Assembly (NCBI GenBank): GCA_023052935.1
Contig: CM041292.1
Span: 36,338,639-36,402,638 of the forward strand
Origin: Piezodorus guildinii
Lineage: Eukaryota > Arthropoda > Insecta > Hemiptera > Pentatomidae
Length of the DNA stretch: 64,000 nt
Direction of reading: 5' to 3'
Positions within the stretch are counted from its first letter, which is position 1, and each line of letters starts with the position of its first letter. The position numbers and the translations under genes are program-made. Under the pieces are notes generated by a model. That model was not told the origin of the DNA and did no database searches. It saw only the letters and a program-made list of their open reading frames with translations. This document shows, piece by piece, positions 31,972 to 41,586 of the stretch.

Positions 31972-33068
31972 AAAAAAGAATTATTTGGATCTAATTTTTC
32001 TAATTTCTCTCTTAATTCTCTGATTTCTTGGTCTTTCGGGTCTTCTTGCTGAATTTGGAAATTAGGCTGTTTCGGTTTATTCCCGAATGCGCTAACTGTT
32101 CTCATGGATACAGTTGGATTTTCATCTTTCTTATTATTATTATAATTTTGATTCCGGTATCGACCTGAACCGTTGAAATACCTTTGTTGTTCTTGACGGG
32201 GCCATTGTTGGTAATAATTATTATTATTATTATTCTGCCGGTAGTCTTGTGGAGGTTCTTGTTGTCGATATTGATGCTCTTGTCTTTGATTATGTGGGTT
32301 ATACGGGTTATTGGGATTTTGCCAATTATTAAATCGTTTGTGATGTTTTTTATCGAACTTTTTCTTATGGTCGAAGCCTCTTTTGTAATCATGTTCTCCG
32401 GGTCTTCTCATATTTCCCGAATTTATGAGGTCATCGAAGAGTAGATGGTTCTCATTCTGAATTAAATTTCTCAAATCATCTAATGTTCTTAACTTTTCTG
32501 CTTTAGTCATAAGATATGTTCTTATGTGAAGGGGCATGTTAGTGTAAAAAAAATAAAGAATACTTTTCTCTAATGCGCTAATAATTGTTTCTCTATTTGG
32601 TGTGTTTTCTATCCGATGTTTAGAAATTATTAAAGTGCGGATCTTATCAATTCTTTGAAGGAAATCAAGAGGGTGTTCCTTATGATGTATTTTGTTATTA
32701 AATAATTCATGCGATAATTGTTCAATTGAGCGGCTGTCTCTGAAGGTTCTTTCGAGATAATTTAGTAATTCTTCAACACGACTAAATTCGCACGTTGTAT
32801 TTATATAATCAGCTTCATCCGTAAGTTTTGCTAAAAGTTTACTTAATAATCTTTGTTCGTTTAGTTCCTTAAACGAGTTGTCCGGTTTACACACGATTTG
32901 GTAAACTTGTCTACAAACTGTCACGAATTTTAACAGATTGTGTGGATTTCCATTAAAATTAGGGATATGATCGTAGTCTGCCGATTTAATTTGAAAGCTT
33001 GCCATATTTGTAGTTAATGTTAAATTATTTACTCGCAGGATTAAAGAATTTAAATAATCATCAGACAT
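31938..33068 (-). CDS. gag: Gag polyprotein of errantivirus-like element
   Basis: 376 aa from ATG 33068. The N-terminal two-thirds is helical and capsid-like (DYDHIPNFNGNPHNLLKFV at about 31-49, followed by the LLxxLxxTFRDSR..EQLSHELFN region). That is the arrangement of Ty3/gypsy and errantivirus Gag. The C-terminal third is basic and very rich in Asn and Gln (RRPGEHDYKRGFDHKKKFDK, then N/Q/Y repeats), a nucleic-acid-binding tail. No CCHC zinc knuckle is present, which is usual for errantiviruses. It ends 12 codons after a slippery heptamer, so a share of ribosomes should continue into pol. Forms the virus-like particle. Confidence 0.9.
   Translation of the reverse strand: MSDDYLNSLILRVNNLTLTTNMASFQIKSADYDHIPNFNGNPHNLLKFVTVCRQVYQIVCKPDNSFKELNEQRLLSKLLAKLTDEADYINTTCEFSRVEELLNYLERTFRDSRSIEQLSHELFNNKIHHKEHPLDFLQRIDKIRTLIISKHRIENTPNRETIISALEKSILYFFYTNMPLHIRTYLMTKAEKLRTLDDLRNLIQNENHLLFDDLINSGNMRRPGEHDYKRGFDHKKKFDKKHHKRFNNWQNPNNPYNPHNQRQEHQYRQQEPPQDYRQNNNNNNYYQQWPRQEQQRYFNGSGRYRNQNYNNNKKDENPTVSMRTVSAFGNKPKQPNFQIQQEDPKDQEIRELREKLEKLDPNNSFLEKGPPDNQNT
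31971..31977 (-). promoter_or_regulatory. -1 ribosomal frameshift site U-UUU-UUA
   Basis: In the gag frame the codons TCT TTT TTA contain T-TTT-TTA, the same heptamer HIV-1 uses. The -1 frame from here has no stop through to the end of pol. A GC-rich string (ggcccgcc) begins 6 nt downstream and may belong to a stimulatory structure. Confidence 0.75.
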
Positions 33069-33411
33069 AAAATTACAATAGTAAAGGAAATTAACTTACA
33101 AAAATTGAGTACGCTGTCAAAATAATCTTCGACGGGGTGTGAAGATCTGTCCTTGAGCTGGATACCTGACGACAGTGAAGTCCGGCCAAGGTTGAGTGCA
33201 GATAAGAGACTTTGCCTGCGTTGCGAGATGCTCGGGGTGAGTGAACTCGTCCAGAATCTGAAGATCTCGAAGTTGGTAGTCCTCGGTAGGTAAGCCAAAA
33301 TCTTGAGTCTTCACAGGTGAGGAATCCTAGGCGGTAGTCCTAATTCTGGATTTGCGGAAAAAGTTCGGATCTGCGGAAACTCGGTTCTTAAAACTGCGAT
33401 AAAAATATGCA
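33069..33411 (-). promoter_or_regulatory. 5' leader with splice donor for env mRNA, no ATG
   Basis: The 343-nt leader between primer site and gag has no ATG in sense direction, consistent with scanning to the gag start. A strong donor TTTTT|GTAAGT (GT at 33099-33098) lies about 30 nt before the gag ATG. The longer frames across this leader use non-ATG starts and are not genes. Confidence 0.65.
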
Positions 33412-33429
33412 GTCCCTGTTTGGGCGCCA
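33412..33429 (-). promoter_or_regulatory. Primer-binding site, lysine-tRNA type
   Basis: In element sense TGGCGCCCAAACAGGGAC directly follows the 5' LTR. It is complementary to the 3' end of a tRNA-Lys(UUU)-like molecule including CCA; the usual animal tRNA-Lys site has G in place of the central A (CCCGAACAG), a one-base difference. It primes minus-strand cDNA synthesis. Confidence 0.85.
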
Positions 33430-33717
33430 ATTTTGGTGTTCGTGCTCGTTATTGTAAAAAAAAAATATTTTATTTATTCAAAAGTTACAAAATATCGATA
33501 ATAACACTTTAAAAGACAATAATGACAATCTTGATAATAACAATATGGCTATACTAGATCTGACATAGATTACGTACCGTAATTACTGCGAGGACTTGAA
33601 GAGAGTGAGTGCGTGAGAGAAGGGACAGGGTATATAAAGGCTAATAGGACTGCTGAATAAGATTCAAGGAATATGGTGTGATCTGCAGGTGCACTATGGC
33701 CTCATGGTGGCGTGACT
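33430..33717 (-). repeat. 5' LTR
   Basis: Identical to the 3' LTR. In element sense it starts AGTCACGCC and ends CCAAAAT just before the primer-binding site. It contains a TATATA string (complement of gggtatataaagg at about 33630) that may serve as core promoter and an AATAAATAAAA string near its 3' end usable as poly(A) signal. Confidence 0.95.
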
Positions 33718-34123
33718 TTATATTACTGTCATATTATTATTAAATACCTAACGCATTATTAAGTCTATATATTACATTGGTTGTTATCTTGTTTCTTTTA
33801 GCCCTGATGAAGACCCACAGTGTAGGCCGAAACGTCGGCACATAATTAAAATAGCACTTGTTTTAAATGTGTGTTTCTAATTTATGACCGCACCCCCAAC
33901 CATCTTCCTCATCTAAATATTTTAAAGGCTAATTATTATTTTTTTTTTTCACATTGAAATAGGGTAATTTTGACACTAAACTTATTTTTCTATACTGATC
34001 CTATTCTGTTCTGTTTATTTTTCTATTCTGTTCACTAGAATCAGAGATATTAAATAAAATGTGTTTTTTGAGCTCAAACTTTCCGGTATTTTTACTTGAA
34101 CCCTCCGAAGGTCCCTAATGTTT
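33718..34123 (-). repeat. Foldback element, right arm
   Basis: Reverse complement of 25649-26070 with few differences (small indels, e.g. tacgcttccga/cttcgga). Beyond 34123 the similarity stops. It contains the best-preserved hammerhead-like motif (33801-33839, + strand). Flanking 'gcaccccc' and 'ccaaccatcttcctcatc' also occur in the 10668-10975 foldback. Confidence 0.9.
33801..33839 (+). ncRNA. Hammerhead-ribozyme-like motif (dimer type), best copy
   Basis: Elements in order: GCC (33801-33803, possible stem I strand), CTGATGA (33804-33810; hammerhead C3-A9 is CUGANGA), one extra A, a stem II hairpin gacccaca-g-tgtaggcc (33812-33828, with two mismatches), GAAA (33829-33832), then CGTC and GGC (33837-33839) pairing with the first GCC. 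There is no room for a stem III loop, but ACGT is self-complementary, so two molecules could form it together, as in small dimeric hammerheads of Penelope-like elements. The extra base after CTGATGA departs from the standard core. No folding or covariance search was run. Confidence 0.45.
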
Positions 34124-34886
34124 AAGTTTTACACTTCCTAGTAACTCCACGTATATAAATAATCTCGTTAAAACTGTACTTTCGATAAGGTTTCTTAAAA
34201 CTGTACTCAGATTAAGATTCTTCAGTATTAAAAAATTTAATTAAAATTTGTTATTACAATTGAAAACAAAATCCTGAAAAAAACGTCCAAGAGGAGTAAG
34301 TAGCCTTTGAGTTTTATTCACAAATCTTAAACTTTTCTACCTTCACTAGAATCAGATATATTAAATAAAATGTGTTTTTCGCTCTCAAACTTGCTTATTT
34401 GTTTACAAGACACAAGGAAAGCGTTGGTCCCTCGTATTTTCTGAAGCTTTGAAGTCTTGTTTTACTTAAGAAAAAACAAACGCAAAATTGGTGAGACACT
34501 TTTGGGATTCTATCCATTCTTGTCAGAGAACTAAAAAAAAAAAAAAAAAACCTTTTACAATGAATAGACTGCTTAAAAAAGAAGTATATAGTTCTTTCTT
34601 ATGTATTACAATCCAGTGAATTTAAGTAATATAATGGTAACCATTCCGAACGGAGCTTAATGTGAAGGAGCGGTTGAATTATTAAGAACTAGCTTGCTTA
34701 GGACAAATGATGTTACTTTTTATGCTAGATGGTAATATACTATAATGGAATAAATGAACACCTTTCCCAGTCTATAAACTATTTAGGGCTAGAAATGTTC
34801 AAAACCTTTAATTTTTCTACAAAACACATACATAACAAATGTAATTGAGCCAAAAATATTTAAAAAAAAATGACCCAATATTTCAT
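34124..34886. other. Unassigned AT-rich stretch
   Basis: No gene. 'aatctcgttaaaactgtactttcgataag' at about 34160 resembles 10640-10665 next to the other foldback, so parent-element sequence probably extends beyond the arm. Confidence 0.4.
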
Positions 34887-34898
34887 AGGCATTCAAAC

Positions 34899-35194
34899 TT
34901 TTTTTTTTTTTTTCTCTGTCGCGACAGACCGTGTAGGCCCTTGGCCTCGTGGTGTAATCCTCTGGGAGATCATACGATTCACGATGAGATTATACAGGGT
35001 AGAGTCATCACTCCTTACGCCTATTTTTGTGAGTGGCTACCATTTGGCTGACGGGTCTCACATACCCGGGGAGCGGCTGTGAGTGAATTTCCATTTAATT
35101 TTATCCTTATAAAAGCCCCGCCGGGACTGGGATTCGAACTCAGGACCTTTAGCATGAGAGACTAGCGCGCTAGCCACTCAACCACGAGCTCCCC
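34899..35194 (-). mobile_element. SINE-B, full length, 12-bp target duplication
   Basis: On the minus strand: tRNA-like head with A-box-like gtggttgagtggctagcgcg and B box gagttcgaatccc, body, then tail of A's (T run at 34899-34914 on the + strand). Flanked by aggcattcaaac (34887-34898) and aggcattaaaac (35195-35206). The head resembles a leucine/serine-type tRNA more than SINE-A does. Both overlapping + strand frames are spurious. Confidence 0.92.
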
Positions 35195-35750
35195 AGGCAT
35201 TAAAACTATCACCAAAAAACAAATTGATTTTATACAACACAGTCATCCATCCCATATTGGTCTATTCTGCCCCAGTGGACCTATTCTGGAGTTAAACTTG
35301 TAATTCCTACTACCAGAAAATGTTGGTGGTTCAAAATACAAGCAAGAGAATGGTAAATAATTATACTCGTTACAACTATGTTATCGGATTTACAACTCCC
35401 AACGATCAAAAACTCAACATAATCGCTGATATAAAATTTTGTATTCTCTGACAACCCAGTCATTAGGAAAATACGTGACTAGCACCAGAATAATATAAAA
35501 CGCTACTCATATAAATGCACCAAACAAACATTACTGCATTAATTGTAGAAAAAAATATTAGTTTAGTATATACGCATAAAACCAAAATATTGTTATTAAT
35601 TAATGTTAATTACCGGCTTTTATTTATCTTATGTTAAATAAAAATTTGTTTGTAGTGTTTTTTACTTAAATATATTACATGGGGTAGGTTTTATTTAGAT
35701 TTTTCGTACTGTTCCAATACTAACATAGGCTATTAGTAGCATTAATCCTG

Positions 35751-36015
35751 TTTGTGTTTGTTTGTTTATTTATTTAACGTCCCTTTATGCTGCTGTGTCT
35801 AATCGGACGATGCTGCAGTGGGAGTCCTAAATTTTGCCTATCCATGTTTTATTAGGATAGGGATCTTTAACGAGTACCTGACATCGCACAGGCTCGGGAC
35901 CACCTTTTAACGTCCCCTCCGAAGGACGGCGTAACTAAGGATTTTTTACTCCCATTAAAAAATCGTAGGACCACCTACGGGTTTGAACCCGTGACCTTTA
36001 GCATGGGAGGCTGTT
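35751..36015 (-). mobile_element. SINE-A, truncated inside the tRNA head
   Basis: Tail gtttgtttgtttatttatttaa at the left, body near-consensus, and B box ggtttgaaccc. It breaks off after gaggctgtt, losing the first 30 bp of the head. 35207-35750 to its left holds nothing recognisable. Confidence 0.9.
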
Positions 36016-36534
36016 TGTTAATATCACTTAAGAGTAACATGTAATTCGTGCAATACCACAACATTTATAAAGTATAGAGGATTGTGGTAACGTGTGAAAT
36101 CTTGAAAAAATAAAAATATTAAAAAAGCAAGAAATGATCACCATAACTTACAAATGTCTAATCCAATAGTAATAACACAACGCTGCATATTCCGTTATTA
36201 AAAATATTGTTTTGTTTTTAATTTGCGTTATTTGATAGGAATAAACCCTAAGGTAAATAAAATCCAGGATAATTGATGAAAGAGGAGAAACGTAAGGATA
36301 AATTTATCATTGCATGACAACATCTTTATCTTCCCGTCAAGGGTAGTTCATTGTTCCACTTCTATACTTTCCTCCTTATAAACTCTCCTCACTCTACACG
36401 TTCTTTCCGCCCGATCTTAACTCTTATCTTTTTGCTCTCACAAATCAGTTTATCATTATTTTCCTATGAAGGACACAAACATCAAGCATTTAAAAAAAAT
36501 GTTTATCGAACTTATAATAAAAACAAAAATTATA
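36016..36534. other. Unassigned stretch
   Basis: No gene or known repeat. The 63-codon frame at 36351 is AT-driven. Confidence 0.35.
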
Positions 36535-36791
36535 TTGAATAAAATTGGAGGCTGATGTCTACTTCACCACTATTCTATTGAAAAAATTCGTACTACGTTT
36601 CGGCTACAATGCCATCTTCAGGTGCAGTGGAACAACTTGGATTTAGTGTGAGTAGCTGCTTACCATATGGCTTTTACTGGTAAATCCAAGTTGTTTCACT
36701 GCACCTGAAGATGGCATTGTAGCCGAAACGTAGTGCGAATTTTTTCAATAAAATAGTGGTGAAGTAGACATCAGCCTCCAATTTTATTCAT
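36535..36791. repeat. Near-perfect hairpin with a hammerhead-like motif in each arm
   Basis: Arms 36535-36645 and 36681-36791 (about 111 bp each) are almost perfect complements around a 35-bp loop. The outer ends read aaaattggaggctgatgtc and its complement. Both arms contain the ctgaagatggc..gccgaaacgta motif. The few arm differences include tac/gcg next to the motif. Confidence 0.95.
36701..36736 (+). ncRNA. Hammerhead-ribozyme-like motif with good stem I
   Basis: GCAC (36701-36704) and GTGC (36733-36736) form a 4-bp stem I. The core is CTGAAGA (36705-36711), one extra T, a short stem II GGC-attgta-GCC (36713-36724), GAAA (36725-36728), then CGTA. GTA is a permitted cleavage triplet (NUH). 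ACGT can pair intermolecularly as stem III. The opposite arm has the same core on the minus strand but a damaged stem I. Confidence 0.4.
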
Positions 36792-37204
36792 AAAAATTTG
36801 ACCTTCACCTAAAAGAATCTACACCTTATAAAAAATTACATTCGTATAAAAGATTAAGTAAAAGTCATTAAGATGGTACACACTCAACGCTCTGGAGAAA
36901 TCTTCGAAAACAGAAATTGGTCTACAGTCAGTACATTTTCCCCTTTAATTATCGTATGTCAGTATATTAAAATAAATTAAAAAGACAGAGGAAAGGGATG
37001 TTATATCCAAGATATAATAATTCATTTATTTTATTTTATTCTGACATGTAATAGACCACAGATATAACTACCTACAAAAAAAACTCAAAATTAAGTCAGA
37101 CTATTTTGATTTTTTTACGCAGCAAATATGATTCAAAATTATTAAATAAAATTGAGAAATAATTTCGACTTATAAAAATATTATATATAGAAAAACAAAT
37201 CCAA

Positions 37205-37340
37205 AAATAAATACTGTTCACCGTTTTCGGCTACTTCACCAATTACCAGACAAACGGTCAAACCTCCCTCTTAACTACAGAAGGTTCATCTACATGACTA
37301 CTATAAGACCAATCTTGACTTACGGAGCTTTGTGGCTCTA
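37205..37340 (+). pseudogene. Jockey LINE fragment, left part (split by SINE-C)
   Basis: Reads KRSNLPLNYRRFIYMTTIRP, then LTYGALWL in the Jockey thumb region. It is interrupted at gctttgtggctcta by SINE-C and continues at 37610-37905. Confidence 0.75.
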
Positions 37341-37609
37341 AAAAATAAACCTCTACAACCCATGAAGGGTCTTGGGCTCAGTACATATAGAGGTTCGTAC
37401 TGTTTGTAGGCCAACGGCCGTGCAATGAAGTGATTTGGCCTTGATCACGCTCAGCCGCCTGAGGCTGGGGCTGCCCCAGTAGGGTATCCATACTCTAGGG
37501 TCGCCCCTCTGCTGAATTAACAGAATAAATAATATTCTGTCATCGCCGAGATCGGAACCAGAACCCAGAACAGTAGACAAGTGCTCTATCCACTAGACCA
37601 CGCCGCTCC
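37341..37609 (-). mobile_element. SINE-C, full length, 13-bp target duplication
   Basis: The tRNA-like head at the right end (minus strand: gggagcggcgtggtctagtgg A-box-like, then a ggttc B-box-like string) is followed by a body ending in an A-rich tail (minus strand). It is flanked by ctttgtggctcta at 37328-37340 and 37610-37622. A second copy is at 56256-56506. It is a third, unrelated tRNA-SINE family. Confidence 0.85.
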
Positions 37610-37905
37610 CTTTGTGGCTCTATTAAACAATCAAATTATTTGCTTATCTCATCCTTACACCCAATTATTCTTAAAATCCTCAAAGCTCCCTACTTTTCTC
37701 AAGAATTAATTCAAACGTAATGACCTTATGTACCTAAAATATTGCTGATTAAGCCCTAAGAAGGAATTATTCCTTTTGTGACAAAATCCATTCCGCAATC
37801 TAAACAAATAACCACTATCCTTGCTACCTCCTAAATTCCTGATCCCTCCATGGCGTTTGAATAGAAGATGGCCTAAAGATCTTCTGATTCATGTATATTC
37901 ACAGT
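37610..37905 (+). pseudogene. Jockey LINE fragment, right part
   Basis: Continuation of the split copy: IQILILRKAPYF..ELI-type sequence and, near 37855, WRLNRRWPKDLL, the terminal motif of the Jockey C-terminus. Many stops. Confidence 0.75.
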
Positions 37906-39237
37906 TCATGTATATTCTGATTCATAACTGGTTCACAGTTGGTAAATTAAAATTTTTTTTTTCAATAATAAAATTAGCGCAAAACCCCTTATTGGAAACA
38001 TTTGGTTCTAATCGTTTTAGTTTTAAATTTATAGTATTAAAATACAATGATAAAATTTGATCAATCAAATGCGATCGATTAGAATTGCATATATTGATCT
38101 AATAATTTATTGATTGATCAAAAGCCTATTTTTGAACATTTATTGCGGTAAAAGCCTAAAATATGCCTCGTGTATTATTATTTGTCATTCATTTATCCTA
38201 AAAAACTAAAATAATAAATATGTTATTATGTCGCAAAAGTATCGAAAAAATATTATCTCGTTGAATTGGATCTTTTGATTTTTCTGTTTTCAAACAATAT
38301 TTATATATAAATCTTGTGTATGTAGTAAATGCATAGAAAAGGCAATTATTGCACATAAAAATAGTTGATAGGGCATTTATTTCTATTTTTATTTTCTTAT
38401 TTTGGGTAAACTGGTTCAGTTTTAAAAATGCATAAAATCGGTTTATAAAAATAAATAAATTCAAAGATTTTAAGACACAAAGGGTCTAATTTTTTTACAT
38501 CCTCTAATAAAATAAATTCCATACTAATTATAATAAAAAAATAATTTGTGGTTTATATTTATTTGTACAAGAGTTATATAATTTTTCCCCACTGTTTTTG
38601 AGCCAGAATTTTACCCTCAACCCCTGAAGTCGCCGAAGAAAACCCCTGCATAGCCAACAACGGCGAGGTAGGTAAGAAAAAAAATGTAAGGATACGTAAT
38701 TATTCATATATAATAAGCCCTAATTGCTAATTAAATAATGGGCCAAACTAAAAAAGTAGGTTTCTTTCTCGCCTCGTTAGGCCGATTAGTTTAACATTTC
38801 ATAGTTGATTGTTTTATAGTATTTTATATTGGTGATGATAGTTGATATAGATTGAATAATCATTAAATATATTCTCAATCACGATAATGCTCCAGGGCGT
38901 TTGACGCACGTGACAGGCAAGATTACCGGGTTCTCAAGCCTTATCCACTAAACCGTGAAAATAATCTTAATATGATTATCGGTCCCTTGGGAAAAATTAA
39001 CATAATAATAAAGGCTGGGCGGGACGGCCGAAATCCTTTGGTCACGACTGCCTGATACCTTGTTGGCTGTCTGAGCCCGCATGTCGATGCCATCCCAGGA
39101 AGGTGGAAACCTCTCACGTATTAATTTAGGCCTAGTCAAAATGTTTTATATATCATTACATTGCCTTTGACAGTCTCGCGGGAGAACTATGAATAGAAAC
39201 TACACGAAATTTCTTGTATAGATTGAATTTTGAACTT
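37906..39237. other. Mostly unassigned; possible tRNA-SINE-like block at 38880-39140
   Basis: 38880-39140 is GC-richer and contains, on the minus strand, ggtttagtggataaggcttg (A-box-like) and a ccgggttctc string on the + strand. That suggests another tRNA-related retroposon, present once here. The remainder is AT-rich with no gene. Confidence 0.3.
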
Positions 39238-39250
39238 AAATTATCAGATT

Positions 39251-40283
39251 CACCAGGGACTGCTTTACAAACTCCGTCAATTCCTCTCCCCTACATATTT
39301 CCTATTAATGCGTTCCTACCTTACTGGCAGAACCTTTAAGGTAAACCATAACTTTTCCTACTCATCCACATTTTCCCTATCTGCTGGAGTGCCTCAAGGT
39401 AGTATCTTAGGACCTATCCTCTACTCCCTTTATACAGCTGACATTCCACTTCATCCTCGCACTGTCCTCAATACTTATGCTGATGACACGTGTGTCTTAT
39501 CCGTTCATAATGATCCAACTACTGCATCCCAAACCCTTCAGTCCCAAACCACAGCCATTGAAGAATGGTGCCAAATTGAAGGATTAAAATAAATCCCAAC
39601 AAATCCCACCAAATCAAATTTATCCTTCGTCGCAAACCGATGACTTCCTGCCCCCCAGTATCCTTTAATAACATTACCCTCACGTCTCCATCTTGACAAG
39701 CGTCTTACTTGGAATCCTCACACAAGACTGAAGAAACTGCTCGAAGATATCGATTACTCCAACACTTACTTGACAAACGTTCAAAACTTCCAGCATATTA
39801 CAAAAGACTCATCTACATCACAATTATCAGACCTATTTGGACATATGGAATCGAGCTTTGGGGCTCTACAAAACCATCTAATTCCTTCCGCATCCAGTCC
39901 TTACAATCCAAAATCCTTCGCAAAATCCTGAATGCGCCTTATTTTGTCACAAATCAACTCCTCCATAATGACCTAAACATCCCATTTGTTGCAGACTTAG
40001 CCCGTGATAGATACTCCTCTTTCCATTCTAAGCGTCCTGCCCATACAAACCCACTTGTCCATAACTTATCTTCCTCATATATCACTGATAACCCTCCAAG
40101 GCGACTGAAAAGAAGGTGGCCTCGGGACCTACTGTCTTAAAATAGATAGTAAAGTGCTACCACTGGGTAGTTCTTTCTCAAGACATTTTCATGACTTTTT
40201 ATTTTCATACTACACATTTACTTATTGTATTCTTTAGTACAGTTGTAAATTACTATAAATAAATTTTAAAAAAATAATAAAAA
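39251..40283 (+). pseudogene. Jockey LINE J1, best-preserved copy, 5'-truncated
   Basis: Frame 39230-39592 contains the RT palm motifs GVPQGSILGPILY and YADDT. Frame 39709-40140 contains KRLIYITIIRP, GIELWGSTKPSN, NAPYFVTN and PPRRLKRRWPRDLLS. A short deletion and frameshift between them (39593-39708) removes part of the LGLHLDKRLTW region. The 3' UTR (acagttgtaaattactataaa) ends in an A-rich tail. A perfect 13-bp duplication aaattatcagatt (39238-39250, 40284-40296) shows a fairly recent insertion. Inactive because it lacks endonuclease and most of RT. Confidence 0.92.
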
Positions 40284-40296
40284 AAATTATCAGATT

Positions 40297-40318
40297 ATCT
40301 ATCTATCTATCTATCTAT
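40297..40318. repeat. (ATCT)n microsatellite
   Basis: Five to six ATCT units directly after the right target duplication of the preceding LINE. Confidence 0.9.
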
Positions 40319-40319
40319 A

Positions 40320-40868
40320 TAAAATGATTCGCGATGTTCGGTTTGCTATAAGTCCTTCTAATTTACGCGATTGATTCTGATTACACGTATAAAAATGAAA
40401 TTTCAGATTTGAGCTGCGTATATGCTTGAGATGTTATAGCAACTTTTTCATCAAAATCGGCAGACCATAAGAGCAACTTTTTTCGATTCATTTTGCGATT
40501 TTCTCAAAATCGTCTCTAAATATTCTGATAAAACTCTCTATCTCAATGTAAAATATAATAGGCTTCAATATCGTGTAGGTTTCATTCTGATTGAAGTAGT
40601 CTGGCAATGAATGCATAACTGCTGACTTTTTTTTTTTTTTTTTTTCCTTTAAAGTAGCTTTAATTTTGTAGTTTCCAAAAAAAAACTAACTATATCATTG
40701 ATAAAAAACGGATAAATATACAAGTTTAACGTAACCAAACAGTTTCATTATTTGATAGAGGAGAAAACAGCCAAAATATTTTTGTAGGTATTTTTTCCCC
40801 CCGAACATATGAATAGTATTTTAGATGTAAAATATATCGTTGGAAAGTTAAAGATTTTAGAAAAAAAT
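40320..40868 (-). mobile_element. Family-H repeat, 5'-truncated (minus)
   Basis: Body of family H in reverse orientation, ending at 'gttggaaagttaaagattttag' next to the start of a + copy, giving a head-to-head pair. Confidence 0.75.
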
Positions 40869-41177
40869 CGGGTGCGAGCAACACACGACTTTCACTTACC
40901 TCCGTTTTTATAATCGACTAAAGAATTTTCAAATTTAGTAAAAGATAAAAATGTTTGAAACCATTAAAGAATTAATTAAATGTAATTTCTATAGAAACAT
41001 GTGTTTTATTAAAAAATCTATTATATTATTATCTAAAATAATCACTTAGTTTTATCGGCTTTTCATCACTCTCTATTATCTTTTAAAAGCTCACGTATGA
41101 GATAATATTTTTTTTTAAATCTTTAGCTTTCCAACGATATATTATGCATAATAAACAAAATTAAAGGTACTTTAGCT
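40869..41177 (+). mobile_element. Family-H repeat, 5' half, interrupted by a CR1-like LINE
   Basis: Starts tcgggtgcgagcaacacacg and runs to aattaaaggtactttag. It resumes at about 41587 (tttaaaatatcagcatttaag) and continues to about 41775. Confidence 0.8.
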
Positions 41178-41586
41178 AGATAGATAGAATAGATAGAAAA
41201 TAATTTTTATTCTGGGACTGGGTCTCTTTAGAATAACAGGATTGTACATTTTAAGTATACAATATGTCTGGCCAACAGACAAGATGAACATGATTAACTT
41301 CTATTTACAATAATTGATGAATTTGTAATAAAGGATCTATATCAGACCAAGAATAATGATAAAACAATTAAAACAAAAATAAAAATATATTTCATATTGA
41401 AAATATATGTCAGGCAGCGTCATTTTCGGATGTTAAAAGATGCTGGAAAAGAAGGAATTCAAATGTAGAAAGGGAAGGAGCATGACGGATGTTTGATGGA
41501 AGGGAATTCCAGAAACTAGTAGAACGGGCCAGAAAGGAGCATTCGTATTTTTTTGTTCTTTGGGAAGTGATATAAAGGTTGGCTTT
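41178..41586 (-). pseudogene. CR1-like LINE, 3' end with intact C-terminal codons
   Basis: On the minus strand, codons 41586-41410 read TSQRTKKYECSFLARST, then FWNSLPSNIRHAPSLSTFEF, ending at TGA. This 'SFxxRxxxxWNSLPxxI..AxSLxxF' pattern is typical of the C-terminus of CR1/L2-type and related LINEs. The 3' end (left side) shows a gata-rich tail, and ctttag at both junctions may be a short target duplication. The minus ORF at 41633-41433 is in the wrong frame. Confidence 0.7.

Larger units (their letters stand above)
26237..33717 (-). mobile_element. Errantivirus-like LTR retroelement (gag-pol-env), 7.48 kb, coding frames intact
   Basis: Two identical 287-288-bp LTRs enclose gag, pol and env on the minus strand, with a primer-binding site and a polypurine tract in the right places. 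LTR ends in element sense are AGT..AAT(T), as in insect errantiviruses (Ty3/gypsy group, Metaviridae). The flanks (tta at 26233-26235 and 33718-33720; fourth base differs) fit a 4-bp duplication with one change. The empty site can be inferred because the element broke a palindrome. Identical LTRs and open frames mean recent insertion. Confidence 0.95.

Noticed and set aside
32102..32444. Open frames on both strands inside gag (Ile-rich)
   Set aside because: They are shadows of the Asn/Gln-codon-rich gag C-terminus (repeated aat/att triplets).
33050..33314. Two open frames in the retroelement leader
   Set aside because: Both begin with TTG or GTG; the leader has no ATG and the frames lack motifs.
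34899..35194. tRNA-like sequences (also in the SINE-A and SINE-C copies) as possible tRNA genes
   Set aside because: They are fused to conserved SINE bodies with tails and target duplications, and box spacing and stems are imperfect.
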